Source of the DNA: Kineococcus aurantiacus
Lineage (GTDB): Bacteria; Actinomycetota; Actinomycetes; Actinomycetales; Kineococcaceae
Length of the DNA stretch: 64,000 nt
Assembly (NCBI RefSeq): GCF_013409345.1
Contig: NZ_JACCBB010000001.1
Span: forward strand, 4,030,001-4,094,000
Direction: 5' to 3'
Below, piece by piece: positions 27,038 to 35,610 of the stretch (positions are counted from its first letter, which is position 1; each line of letters opens with the position of its first letter). The position numbers and the translations under genes are program-made. The notes under the pieces were generated by a model. The model was not told the DNA's origin. It did no database searches and worked only from the letters and a program-made list of their open reading frames with translations.

Positions 27038-28495
27038 GTGGACCGCACCACCCCCCGGCCGGGCCTGCGCGCCCAGCTGCTGCGCACCAAACCCGTCGAC
27101 CAGATCGTCTCCGAGGCCGGCCACGGCACCGGCGGCCCGGCGAGCATGCGCCGCTCCCTGGGCCTGTGGCAGCTGACCGCCCTGAGCATCGGCGCCAGCC
27201 TGGGCACCGGCATCTTCGTCGTGCTCGGCGAGTCCGTGCCGCTGGCCGGGCCCGCCGTCGTCGTCAGCTTCGTCCTGGCCGGGTTCACCGCCCTGCTCTC
27301 GGCCCTGTCCTACGCCGAGATGGCCGGCGCCGTGCCCGTCGCCGGGTCCAGCTACTCCTACGTCTACGCCACCGTCGGGGAGTTCGCCGGGTGGCTGTGC
27401 GGCTGGTGCCTGCTGCTGGAGTACGGCGTCTCGGTCGCCGCCGTCGCCGTCGGCTGGGGGCAGTACGTCGCCGACGTCGTGCACGCCGTCAGCGGTCTCA
27501 CCCTGCCCGCCTGGACCGTCCAGCCGCCCGGCTCCGGCGGGGTCGTCAACCTGCCCGCCGCCCTCGTCGTCGTCGGCGCCGTGCTCCTGCTGGTGCGCGG
27601 CGCGCAGGAGAGCGCCGCCGTCAACGCCGCCATGGTCGTCGTCAAGCTCGTCGTGCTCGCCCTGTTCTGCGCCGTGGCGTTCACCGCCTTCCGGGCCGGC
27701 AACCTCACCCCGTTCGCGCCGCTGGGCGCGGCCGGGGCCACCGCCGCCGCCTCCCGGCTCTTCTTCTCCTACATCGGTTTCGACGCCGCCAGCACCGCCG
27801 GGGAGGAGGCCCGCGACCCCCGCCGCGACCTGCCGCGCGCCATCGTGCTGTCCCTCGTCGTCATCACCGCCATCTACTGCCTGGTGGCGCTCGCGGCCGT
27901 CGGGGCGCGGCGGTGGACGTGGTTCGACGGCGTCGAGGTCGCCCTCGTCGACATCCTGCGCGAGGTCACCGGGCAGACCTGGGTCGGCGTGGTCTTCTCC
28001 GCGGGTGCCCTCGTCTCCATCGCCAGCGTCGTGCTGACCGTCCTGTACGGGCAGACGCGCATCCTGTTCAGCATGGCCCGCGACGGGCTGGCCCCGGCGC
28101 TGTTCGGCCGCCTGGACCGCCGCGGCGTGCCCGTCCTGAACACCGTCGTCGTCGGCGGGGCCGTCGCCGTCCTGGCCGCCCTCGTGCCGCTGGGCGCGCT
28201 CGCCGACGCCACGAGCATCGGCTCGCTGGCCGCCTTCGCCCTCGTCAACGTCTCCGTCGTCGTCCTGCGCCGCACCCGCCCGGACCTGCCCCGCACCTTC
28301 CGCGTCCCGCTGTTCCCCCTCACGCCGCTGCTGGGGGCCGCCATGTGCGTGCTGCTGGCCCTCAACCTCGGCACCGGCACCTGGATCGCCTTCGGCGCCT
28401 GGACCCTCGTCGGCGTGGCCGTCCACCTCGGCTACGGCCGGCACCGCTCCCGGCTGGCCGTCCCGGCACCCGTCCCGGCGCGGGAGCCGCGGTGA
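27038..28495 (+). CDS. APC-superfamily cationic amino acid permease-like transporter
   Basis: Integral membrane protein of 485 aa with about 12 helices and the APC signature IGASLGTGIFVVLGE at helix 1, AGSSYSYVYATVGEFAGW in helix 3 and FFSYIGFDAASTAGEEARDPRRDLPRAI (interrupted here for length: IGFDAAST and EEARDPRRDLPRAI) in helices 6-7. These fit the CAT subfamily, whose members often carry arginine or lysine. Start is GTG 27038 with GAAGGAG upstream. Its stop overlaps the amidase start by 4 nt (GTGA), tying uptake to catabolism. Confidence 0.88.
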   Translation: MDRTTPRPGLRAQLLRTKPVDQIVSEAGHGTGGPASMRRSLGLWQLTALSIGASLGTGIFVVLGESVPLAGPAVVVSFVLAGFTALLSALSYAEMAGAVPVAGSSYSYVYATVGEFAGWLCGWCLLLEYGVSVAAVAVGWGQYVADVVHAVSGLTLPAWTVQPPGSGGVVNLPAALVVVGAVLLLVRGAQESAAVNAAMVVVKLVVLALFCAVAFTAFRAGNLTPFAPLGAAGATAAASRLFFSYIGFDAASTAGEEARDPRRDLPRAIVLSLVVITAIYCLVALAAVGARRWTWFDGVEVALVDILREVTGQTWVGVVFSAGALVSIASVVLTVLYGQTRILFSMARDGLAPALFGRLDRRGVPVLNTVVVGGAVAVLAALVPLGALADATSIGSLAAFALVNVSVVVLRRTRPDLPRTFRVPLFPLTPLLGAAMCVLLALNLGTGTWIAFGAWTLVGVAVHLGYGRHRSRLAVPAPVPAREPR

Positions 28496-29256
28496 GGATC
28501 GCCGTCACCCAGGAGGCCGCGAGCGCCGACGTCGCGGGCAACCTCGCGACCCTGGAGCGGGCGGCCACCGCGGCCGCCCGCGCCGGGGCCGACCTGCTCG
28601 TCACCCCGGAGCTGTTCACCAGCGGCTACGACCCCGGCCGGGTGCACCCGGACCCGACCGTGCTGCCGCGGGTGCAGGACGTGGCCCGGCGCACCGGCGT
28701 CGCCCTGGTGGTCAGCGAACCGCACGAGGACGCGGGCGTTCCACGGATCACCGCCGTCGTCGTCGACCGCGACGGCACCGTCCGGGGCCGCTACGTCAAG
28801 ACGCACCTGTACGGCCCCGCCGAGCGCGCCGCGTTCGCTCCCGGCGACGGGACCCCGCTGGTCGTCGACGTCGCGGGGCTGCGCGTCGGCGTCCTCGTCT
28901 GCTTCGACGTCGAGTTCCCCGAGACCGTGCGGGGCCTGGCCCTGGCCGGCGCCGACGTCGTCGTGGTGCCCACGGCCGTCTGCGACGCGAGCGTGGCCCG
29001 GGTGCTGCTGCCCGCCCGCGCCTACGAGAACCGCGTCGCGCTCGCCTACGCCAACCACCACGGCCCCGCCCCCGACGGGGAGACGTTCAGCGGCGGGTCG
29101 GTCCTCGTCGGGCCGGACGGGCGCGTCCTGGCGCTCGCCGGCGCCGACGCACCCGCGCTGCTGGTCGCCGACGTCGACGCCGACGACGTGCGGCGCGCCC
29201 GCGACGTCGTGGACCACCTCGCCGAGCGGCGTCCCGGGACGTACCGGCTGGGGTGA
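28492..29256 (+). CDS. Nitrilase-superfamily amidase (DavA/guanidinobutyramidase-like)
   Basis: Carbon-nitrogen hydrolase of 254 aa with the Glu-Lys-Cys triad at E40 (LLVTPELFTSGYD), K103 (YVKTHLYGPAE) and C137 (VLVCFDVEFPE). In Pseudomonas lysine catabolism the analogous enzyme DavA hydrolyses 5-aminovaleramide; here the ureohydrolase next door suggests 4-guanidinobutanamide. The GTG start overlaps the permease stop. Length is typical for the family. The amide substrate is inferred from context. Confidence 0.82.
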   Translation: MRIAVTQEAASADVAGNLATLERAATAAARAGADLLVTPELFTSGYDPGRVHPDPTVLPRVQDVARRTGVALVVSEPHEDAGVPRITAVVVDRDGTVRGRYVKTHLYGPAERAAFAPGDGTPLVVDVAGLRVGVLVCFDVEFPETVRGLALAGADVVVVPTAVCDASVARVLLPARAYENRVALAYANHHGPAPDGETFSGGSVLVGPDGRVLALAGADAPALLVADVDADDVRRARDVVDHLAERRPGTYRLG

Positions 29257-29267
29257 GGGGCCGCCGG

Positions 29268-29273
29268 TACCCT
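29268..29273 (+). promoter_or_regulatory. Candidate leaderless -10 for proS
   Basis: TACCCT (TANNNT) ends 7 nt before the GTG at 29281. No Shine-Dalgarno sequence precedes that GTG. The -35 is not recognisable. Confidence 0.4.
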
Positions 29274-29280
29274 GGCTCCC

Positions 29281-31041
29281 GTGCTGATGCGGATGTCGAC
29301 CCTGTTCCTGCGAACCCTGCGGGAGGACCCGGTCGAGGCCGAGGTCGCCAGCCACAAGCTGCTGGTGCGGGCCGGGTACGTCCGGCGCGCCGCCCCCGGG
29401 ATCTACACCTGGCTGCCGCTGGGCCTGAAGGTGCTGCGCAAGATCGAGGGCATCGTCCGCGAGGAGATGGACGCCGCCGGCGCCCAGGAGGTCCACTTCC
29501 CGGCGCTGCTGCCCCGGGAGCCCTACGAGGCCACGAACCGGTGGAGCGACTACGGCGACGGCATCTTCAAGCTCAAGGACCGCAAGGGCGCCGACTACCT
29601 CCTCGCGCCCACGCACGAGGAGATGTTCACCCTCCTGGTCAAGGACCTGTACTCCTCGTACAAGGACCTGCCGCTGTCGATCTACCAGATCCAGACGAAG
29701 TACCGCGACGAGGCCCGCCCCCGCGCCGGGATCCTGCGCGGGCGCGAGTTCACCATGAAGGACTCCTACAGCTTCGACGTCGACGACGCGGGCCTGGAGA
29801 AGTCCTACGAGCTGCACCGCGAGGCGTACGTCCGGATCTTCGCCCGGCTGGGGCTGGACTTCGTCATCGTCTCGGCGATGTCCGGGGCCATGGGCGGCTC
29901 GCGCAGCGAGGAGTTCCTGCACCCCACCGCGATCGGGGAGGACACCTTCGTGCGCTCGCCCGGCGGGTACGCCGCGAACGTCGAGGCCGTCACGACCCTG
30001 GCGCCCGCGCCCATCCCCTTCGAGGGCCTGCCCGCCGCGCACGTCGAGGACACCCCCGACACCCCGACCATCGAGACCCTCGTCGCCGTCTCGAACGAGC
30101 GCCACCCGCGCGCCGACCGGCCGTGGACGGCCGCGGACACCCTGAAGAACGTCATCGTGGTCCTCAAGCACCCGGACGGGACGCGCGAACCGCTGGCGAT
30201 CGGGGTCCCCGGTGACCGCGAGGTCGACGCCAAGCGGCTGGAGGCGGCGCTGTCCCCGGCCGAGGTCGAACCCTTCGAGGCCGCCGACTTCGCCAAGCAC
30301 CCCGCGCTGGTCAAGGGGTACATCGGGCCCGGCGTGCTGGGCTCGGAGAACGCCTCCGGCATCCGCTACCTCGTCGACCCCCGCGTCGTCGACGGCACCG
30401 CGTGGGTGACGGGCGCCGACGCCCCCGGCCGGCACGTCTACGACCTGGTCGCGGGCCGCGACTTCACCCCCGACGGGTTCGTCGAGGCCGCCGAGGTCAA
30501 GGAGGGCGACCCCGCCCCCGACGGCTCCGGCCCGCTGGAACTGGCCCGCGGCATCGAGATCGGGCACATCTTCGCCCTCGGCCGCCGCTTCGCGCAGGCC
30601 CTGGACCTGAAGGTGCTCGACGAGAACGGCAAGCAGGTCGTCGTGACGATGGGCTCCTACGGCATCGGCGTCACGCGCGCCATGGCGTGCGTGGCCGAGG
30701 GCAACCACGACGACAAGGGGCTGGTCTGGCCCCGCGCGCTGGCCCCCGCCGACGTCCACGTCGTCGCCACGGGCAAGGACGCCGCCGTCTTCGAGACCGC
30801 CGAGCGGATCGCCGCCGAACTGCAGGCCCAGGGCGTCGAGGTCCTCTACGACGACCGCCCGAAGGTCTCCCCGGGCGTGAAGTTCAAGGACGCCGAGCTC
30901 ATCGGCGTCCCGACCGTCCTCGTCGTCGGCAAGGGCCTGGCCGAGGGCACCGTGGAGCTGAAGGACCGCCGCAGCGGCGACTCCGAGCAGGTGCCGGTCG
31001 CCGAGGCCGTCAACCGGGTCACCGCCGTCGTGCGCGGCTGA
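29281..31041 (+). CDS. proS: Prolyl-tRNA synthetase (bacterial type with editing domain)
   Basis: Class II aminoacyl-tRNA synthetase of 586 aa. Motif 1 region ([20 protein letters not shown]), motif 2 ([21 protein letters not shown]) and motif 3 ([16 protein letters not shown]) are intact. The YbaK-like INS domain that edits Ala-tRNA(Pro) occupies about residues 230-395 ([26 protein letters not shown]). The C-terminal anticodon-binding domain has [22 protein letters not shown]. The GTG start follows a -10-like element; MRM two codons later is an alternative. Its end overlaps the convergent TspO-like gene by 23 nt. Confidence 0.97.
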   Translation: MLMRMSTLFLRTLREDPVEAEVASHKLLVRAGYVRRAAPGIYTWLPLGLKVLRKIEGIVREEMDAAGAQEVHFPALLPREPYEATNRWSDYGDGIFKLKDRKGADYLLAPTHEEMFTLLVKDLYSSYKDLPLSIYQIQTKYRDEARPRAGILRGREFTMKDSYSFDVDDAGLEKSYELHREAYVRIFARLGLDFVIVSAMSGAMGGSRSEEFLHPTAIGEDTFVRSPGGYAANVEAVTTLAPAPIPFEGLPAAHVEDTPDTPTIETLVAVSNERHPRADRPWTAADTLKNVIVVLKHPDGTREPLAIGVPGDREVDAKRLEAALSPAEVEPFEAADFAKHPALVKGYIGPGVLGSENASGIRYLVDPRVVDGTAWVTGADAPGRHVYDLVAGRDFTPDGFVEAAEVKEGDPAPDGSGPLELARGIEIGHIFALGRRFAQALDLKVLDENGKQVVVTMGSYGIGVTRAMACVAEGNHDDKGLVWPRALAPADVHVVATGKDAAVFETAERIAAELQAQGVEVLYDDRPKVSPGVKFKDAELIGVPTVLVVGKGLAEGTVELKDRRSGDSEQVPVAEAVNRVTAVVRG

Positions 31042-31822
31042 GGACGCGCACCGCCACGGTGGTCCCCGCGACCACCGTGGCGGCCACCCCCGCCGCGACG
31101 GCCACGGTCGTCGAGGTGTTCTGCTCGGCCCCCGCGCGCCCCGCCGCGACCCAGCCGAGCCCCCAGGCCAGGCCCGCGCCGAACGCCAGGCGCCCGCGCG
31201 AGCGCACCGCGGTGAACGCGCCCACCGCGGTCGCGACCCCGAGGACGCCCACGGCCCAGCCGGTCTCACCGCTCGTCAGGCCCGCCGCCCGCAGCGCCGC
31301 CGCCGTGTTCGCCACCGTCGCGATCGACACCCACCCCAGGTACAGCCCCACGGTCCCGTCGACGAGGGCCGCCTCGGCCCGCGACGTCGGCCGCTCGCGC
31401 AGCAGCAGCGTGAAGGTCCGCACGAGGACGACGAGCAGCACGGCGATGACGAGCACGGACACCCCCAGCCAGCCGGCCTGGACGGTCCCGATCCACACCG
31501 CGTTCAGCAGCAGCGACGCCGCCGTCCACCACCCCGTCGCGCGCTGGCGGAAGTCCTCCCGGTGCGCCGGCAGCGCCTGCCAGGCGGACAGCCCGACGAG
31601 CCCGGTGTAGACGACCGACCAGATGCCGAACGCGGGTCCGGCGGGAGCCACGAGCGTCGCGTCCGCCGACAGGGCACCCCCGGCGGCCGAGGCGATCGGG
31701 GTGCCCCCGAACGCCCCCGAACCCACGGCGGCGCCGGCGATGCCGAGCACGGCGCTGGCCACGACGACCACCTGCCGCACGCCGTCGCGGGACCCGGTGC
31801 GGGAGATCGCGTCGCTGCTCAC
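31019..31822 (-). CDS. TspO/MBR-type membrane protein
   Basis: A 267-aa membrane protein with seven or more hydrophobic segments. The [26 protein letters not shown] region, the WIGTVQAGW turn, and [20 protein letters not shown] resemble the tryptophan-rich sensory protein (TspO/peripheral benzodiazepine receptor) fold, extended at both ends compared with the 160-aa classical form. Such long versions are common in actinobacteria and of unknown ligand. It is convergent with proS, overlapping it by 23 nt. Confidence 0.6.
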   Translation of the reverse strand: MSSDAISRTGSRDGVRQVVVVASAVLGIAGAAVGSGAFGGTPIASAAGGALSADATLVAPAGPAFGIWSVVYTGLVGLSAWQALPAHREDFRQRATGWWTAASLLLNAVWIGTVQAGWLGVSVLVIAVLLVVLVRTFTLLLRERPTSRAEAALVDGTVGLYLGWVSIATVANTAAALRAAGLTSGETGWAVGVLGVATAVGAFTAVRSRGRLAFGAGLAWGLGWVAAGRAGAEQNTSTTVAVAAGVAATVVAGTTVAVRVLSRARRR

Positions 31823-31867
31823 GCGGTCATCGTCCCCTCGCCCGTCCCGGCCCGCACGCGGGCCCGC

Positions 31868-32944
31868 TCAGCCGGCGCGGTCCTCGAACAGCCACAGGGG
31901 CCGGTTCAGGTAGTCGCCCACCACGCGCGCCGTCCCGGGCACCTGCGCGGCCCACACCGCCGGCGGCAGGGCGTCCTGCCGGTGCGTCGTGGTCCAGCCC
32001 AGCATCTGCAGCCGGCGCACGACGGACAGGGCCGCCGCCACCTCGAGGTCCTCCTCGGACAGCGGGCGGACCGTCCGGTAACCGGCCAGCCACGCCGAGG
32101 CGAGGGCGGGGGTGAATTCCTCGTGCTCGATGAAGCTCAGGGCGGCGGCGAAGTCCCACAGCAGCCGCGCCTCGCCGCAGTCGTCGAAGTCGATGACGGT
32201 GAGCCGCCCCGCCCGGTCGACCATGAGGTTCGAGGGGCGCAGGTCGGCGTGGACGAGCCCGGTCGGGGTCGCGGTCGCCAGGACGTCGCGCGCGGCGAGC
32301 TCCCCCCGCTCGCACACGTCCCGCTGCTCCGGGCTCAGGGCGGCCCCGCGCCAATCGCCCCAGCGGCTGCCCGCCCCCAGCGCGTCGTCGAGGTCCCAGC
32401 CGAACCGGGTGAAACCCTGCGGCGGGGTCCAGGCGGCGACGTGGTCGTGCAGCGCGGCGGTCGTCGCGCCGATCTCGGCGTACCGGGTGCGCACGACGTC
32501 CAGGTCGACGCCGCCGACGGCCAGGACGTCCTCGAGGACCTCGCCGTCGACGAACCCGAACTGCACGGCGAACCAGGCGGACCCGGCGTCGTCGGTGAAG
32601 GAGTGCACGAGGGAGCCGTCCCGCACCGGCAGCACCTCGGGCACCCGCACCTCGGTGTCCTCGGCGATGGCCCGCACCCAGTGCAGTTCCGCCTCGATCT
32701 GCGCGGCGTCGGCGACGTACCCGGGCCGGTGGACCCGCAGCACCCCGACGGGCGAACCGCCGGTCGCGACCCGGAACGTCGCGTTCTCCGAGACGGCGAT
32801 GAGCGTGAGCGAGGTGGTGGCGGGCAGGCCCCACGCGTCGACGACCGTGCGGTGCAGCCAGCCGGGGGCCGGGTCCCCGCGGCGCAGGGCACCGAACTGC
32901 GCGAACGGTGGGGCGGAGGCTGGGGCGGCGGTGGGTGCGGTCAC
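31868..32944 (-). CDS. APH-family small-molecule kinase
   Basis: Aminoglycoside-phosphotransferase-fold protein of 358 aa. The catalytic loop is LVHADLRPSNLMVD and the Mg-binding motif VIDFDDCGEARLLWD; the N-lobe holds SENATFRV. The fold includes choline, homoserine and hydroxylysine kinases. Because it is divergent from a class III aminotransferase of the phospholyase-like type, a kinase that phosphorylates an amino alcohol for later elimination is possible. Antibiotic resistance is not indicated. Start is GTG with GGGAG upstream. Confidence 0.75.
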   Translation of the reverse strand: MTAPTAAPASAPPFAQFGALRRGDPAPGWLHRTVVDAWGLPATTSLTLIAVSENATFRVATGGSPVGVLRVHRPGYVADAAQIEAELHWVRAIAEDTEVRVPEVLPVRDGSLVHSFTDDAGSAWFAVQFGFVDGEVLEDVLAVGGVDLDVVRTRYAEIGATTAALHDHVAAWTPPQGFTRFGWDLDDALGAGSRWGDWRGAALSPEQRDVCERGELAARDVLATATPTGLVHADLRPSNLMVDRAGRLTVIDFDDCGEARLLWDFAAALSFIEHEEFTPALASAWLAGYRTVRPLSEEDLEVAAALSVVRRLQMLGWTTTHRQDALPPAVWAAQVPGTARVVGDYLNRPLWLFEDRAG

Positions 32945-33167
32945 GGGAACTCCCGGGGGCGGGGAGGGCTGGGCGCCGCGACGATCCTGGCACGGGGGCG
33001 CCCGCGCGACGGGGTCCGTAACGAACAGTTCACACGCGCGGTGACGAGTTGACGTGCCCGAAACACCGGGCGAACCTCCGGGTCACCCGCGGCCGCCAGG
33101 ATCGCCGCGTCAGCCACCGCCGTGAGGGTTCGGGCGCCACCACGTCGAGCGCAGCGCGAGGAGACCC
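32945..33167. promoter_or_regulatory. Divergent regulatory region with a matched element for each gene
   Basis: CCAGGATCGCCGCG (33096-33109, plus strand) and CCAGGATCGTCGCG (32990-32977, minus strand) point toward the aminotransferase and the kinase respectively, 13 of 14 identical and in the same orientation to each gene. Each includes CAGGAT, usable as a -10. A separate TTGACG (33049-33054) lies 17 nt before GAACCT (33072-33077), a second promoter candidate for the aminotransferase. GAACAGTTC at 33023-33031 is a small palindrome between them. Confidence 0.45.
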
Positions 33168-34535
33168 ATGACCAGCCCCACCCGGTCCACCATCATGGAC
33201 ACCAACAGCTTCCGGGCCGAGCACGCCGCGGAGCTCGACCCGGCGACGCGGGGCCTGACGCAGCACCGCGACCGGGTCCTGGGCGGCTCCTACCGGTTGT
33301 TCTACCGCCGGCCGGTCCACCTGGTGCGGGGCGAGGGGCAGTACCTGTTCGACGCCGACGGCCGCCGGTACCTGGACCTGTACAACAACGTCGCCAGCAT
33401 CGGGCACTGCCACCCGGCCGTCGTCGAGGCCGTCACGGCGCAGGTGCAGCAGTTGAACACGCACACGCGCTACCTGCACGAGACGATCCTCGACTACACC
33501 GACGAGATCCTCGCGACGCTCCCCGCGCCGGGGTCCCCGGGAGCAGCGTGGAAGGCGATGTACCAGTGCACGGGGTCGGAGGCCAACGACCTCGCGGTCC
33601 GCGTCGCGCGCGAGTTCTCCGGGAACCTCGGCGTCATCGCCACGAGCGAGGCGTACCACGGGACGAGCGACCTGACGTCGGGGTTCTCCCCGGCGCTGGG
33701 GTCGGGTCAGCCCCTGGCCCCCACCACCCGGCTCGTCCCGGCGCCCGACGCCTACCGGCAGGGCCTGTCGCCCGCCGAGCTCGGTCCCTGGTTCGCCGAC
33801 CGCGTGCGCGAGGCCGTCGCGTCCCTGCAGGCCGACGGGTTCGGCGTCGCGGCGTTCATCGCGGACTCCGCCTTCTCCTCCGACGGGGTCCTGCCGGGGC
33901 AGCGCGGGTTCCTCGCCGAGGCCGTCGAGGTGGTGCGCGCCGCCGGTGGCGTGTTCATCGCCGACGAGGTGCAGCCGGGGTTCGCCCGGACCGGGGAGGA
34001 GTTCTGGGGGTTCGCCCGGCACGGGCTGGTCCCCGAACTGGTGACCACGGGCAAACCCATGGGCAACGGGATCCCGGTCTCGGGCCTGTTCGCGCGCGAG
34101 GACGTGCTGAGGGCCTTCAGCGACCGCATCCCGTACTTCAACACCTTCGGCGGCAACCCCGTCTCGATGGCCGCCGCCCGGGCCGTCCTGCGGGTCCTGC
34201 GGGAGGAGGGTCTGCAGGAGCACGCGCTCGAGGTCGGTGCCCTGTTCCGGGACGCGCTGGGCTCGCTGGCCACCACCCACGAGGCCGTGGGCGACGTCCG
34301 CGGGGTGGGGTTGTTCACCGGTCTCGAACTCGTGACGGACCGTTCGACGCGCGAACCGGACCGCGACCTGGCCCTGGCGGTCCTGGAGGAGCTGCGCGAG
34401 CGCGGTGTCCTCACCTCGGTCGCCGGGCCCCACGGCAACGTCCTCAAGCTCCGCCCGCCGCTGGTCTTCGCGGCCGGCGACGTGGACACGGTGGTGCAGG
34501 CCCTCGACGAGTCCCTCACCGCCCTCGGGGCGTGA
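33168..34535 (+). CDS. Class III aminotransferase/phospholyase-like PLP enzyme (AGXT2-like)
   Basis: Fold-type I PLP protein of 455 aa: NNVASIGHCHP, CTGSEANDLAVRVAR, EAYHGTSDLTSG, FIADEVQPGFARTG (Asp 266) and PLP lysine K296 in TTGKPMGNGIPVSG. The GKPMGNG motif and NNVASIGHCHP are typical of the AGXT2/AGXT2L group, which includes ethanolamine-phosphate and phosphohydroxylysine phospholyases as well as transaminases. The divergent APH-type kinase would fit a phosphorylate-then-eliminate pathway, but true aminotransferase activity is equally possible. ATG start with GAGGAGA upstream. Confidence 0.82.
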   Translation: MTSPTRSTIMDTNSFRAEHAAELDPATRGLTQHRDRVLGGSYRLFYRRPVHLVRGEGQYLFDADGRRYLDLYNNVASIGHCHPAVVEAVTAQVQQLNTHTRYLHETILDYTDEILATLPAPGSPGAAWKAMYQCTGSEANDLAVRVAREFSGNLGVIATSEAYHGTSDLTSGFSPALGSGQPLAPTTRLVPAPDAYRQGLSPAELGPWFADRVREAVASLQADGFGVAAFIADSAFSSDGVLPGQRGFLAEAVEVVRAAGGVFIADEVQPGFARTGEEFWGFARHGLVPELVTTGKPMGNGIPVSGLFAREDVLRAFSDRIPYFNTFGGNPVSMAAARAVLRVLREEGLQEHALEVGALFRDALGSLATTHEAVGDVRGVGLFTGLELVTDRSTREPDRDLALAVLEELRERGVLTSVAGPHGNVLKLRPPLVFAAGDVDTVVQALDESLTALGA

Positions 34536-34604
34536 TCCCGGGCGTGATCGCGGGCGGGCCCGCCGCGGTGCGGCGGCGCCCCGCCGGGGTCACGGGGCGT
34601 CGGG

Positions 34605-34690
34605 GTGGTCCTGCGCGAAGCGCGGCCCGGCCACCTCACGGCGCAGGACGTCGTCATCGACGGCGGCTGCACCGCGGTCCGAGGACCGTC
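34605..34690 (+). pseudogene. Possible remnant of an SDR dehydrogenase C-terminus
   Basis: Reading from 34605, the frame encodes PGHLTAQDVVIDGGCTAVRG, which resembles the last 20 residues of short-chain dehydrogenases (xxVTGQxxxVDGGxTA). There is no Rossmann motif or Tyr-Lys catalytic region upstream; a stop at 34545 lies in the same frame, and the space after the aminotransferase is only 156 nt. This looks like debris of a lost gene, although chance resemblance in GC-rich DNA cannot be ruled out. Confidence 0.3.
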
Positions 34691-34691
34691 C

Positions 34692-35573
34692 TCAGGGTTC
34701 GAGGTCGACCACGACGGCCGCGTGGTCGCTGGCCCACACCCCGTCGACGGGCTCGGTCGCCACGAGGCGCACGTCGCGCACCGAGCCCTCGCCGCTGAAC
34801 GGGGCCAGCCCCACGAGGACGTGGTCGATGCGCGCGCTGGGCTGGTGGACGCGGGCCACGAACGGGTTGGCCCGGTCCCAGGTGAAGCCGGGGTCGGCGG
34901 GGTCGGCGAACCGCCAGCTGTCGACGAGGACGAAACCGGGGACCGGTCCGGCCGTGAGGTAGCCCTGGCACAGCCGCAGCTCGTCGGACTCCGCCACGGC
35001 GTTGAAGTCGCCGGTCAGCACGGGCGGGTAGCGATCGCCCCGCACCCTGCCCGCGGCGACGAACGGCACGAGCGCGCGCACCTGGTCGACGCGGACGGCG
35101 GACTCGGCGGGGGAGGAGTTCAGGTGCGTCGTGGTGAACGGCAGCGGCCGGCGCGGGGTGTCGACGAGCACCTGCAGGGCCGTGCGGCCCTCGTCCTCGT
35201 GACCGCCGCCGGGCAGGTCGACGGACTCCTGCTCCAGGAACGGCCAGCGGCTCAGGACCGCGTTGCCGAACTGCAGGGTCTCCACGACGGCCGGGTCCTC
35301 GCCGTTGAACAGCAGCCGGCGGCGCCAGCGCTCGGGGGCGGGCGAGGGCGACCACGCGACGTGCATCCCGAGCTCCGCGCCCAGCCAGTGCGCGAGGTTC
35401 TCGTCGGCGTCGGCCCAGACCTCCTGCAGGCCGACGACGTCGGGGTCCTCGGCGCGCAGGACGGCCAGCAGCGCCTCGCGCCGGGCCCGCCAGTCCCCGA
35501 ACCGCCACCAGACGTTCCAGGTCATGACGCGCAGGGGCGCGTCGTCGCGGCGGGGGTGCGGGTCGCTGCTCAT
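34692..35573 (-). CDS. Endonuclease/exonuclease/phosphatase (EEP) family protein
   Basis: A 293-aa EEP-fold protein: VMTWNVWWRFG at the N-terminus, metal-binding Glu in VVGLQEVW, TTTHLNSSP, VLTGDFNA, and the terminal ARIDHVLVG plus ASDHAAVVVDL. These are the ligand and catalytic residues of the exonuclease III/DNase I/sphingomyelinase superfamily. There is no signal peptide, so a cytosolic phosphodiesterase or phosphatase is more likely than a secreted toxin. Substrate unknown. Start ATG 35573 has GGGAG nearby. Confidence 0.82.
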   Translation of the reverse strand: MSSDPHPRRDDAPLRVMTWNVWWRFGDWRARREALLAVLRAEDPDVVGLQEVWADADENLAHWLGAELGMHVAWSPSPAPERWRRRLLFNGEDPAVVETLQFGNAVLSRWPFLEQESVDLPGGGHEDEGRTALQVLVDTPRRPLPFTTTHLNSSPAESAVRVDQVRALVPFVAAGRVRGDRYPPVLTGDFNAVAESDELRLCQGYLTAGPVPGFVLVDSWRFADPADPGFTWDRANPFVARVHQPSARIDHVLVGLAPFSGEGSVRDVRLVATEPVDGVWASDHAAVVVDLEP

Positions 35574-35610
35574 CTCCCGGGCAGTCTCGCAGTCCGCCCG
35601 GTGACCGGGG

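Noticed and set aside
31868-32944. Aminoglycoside resistance gene
   Set aside because: The APH fold is shared by many metabolic kinases, and the context with a class III aminotransferase suggests metabolism; there are no residues tying it to a resistance class.
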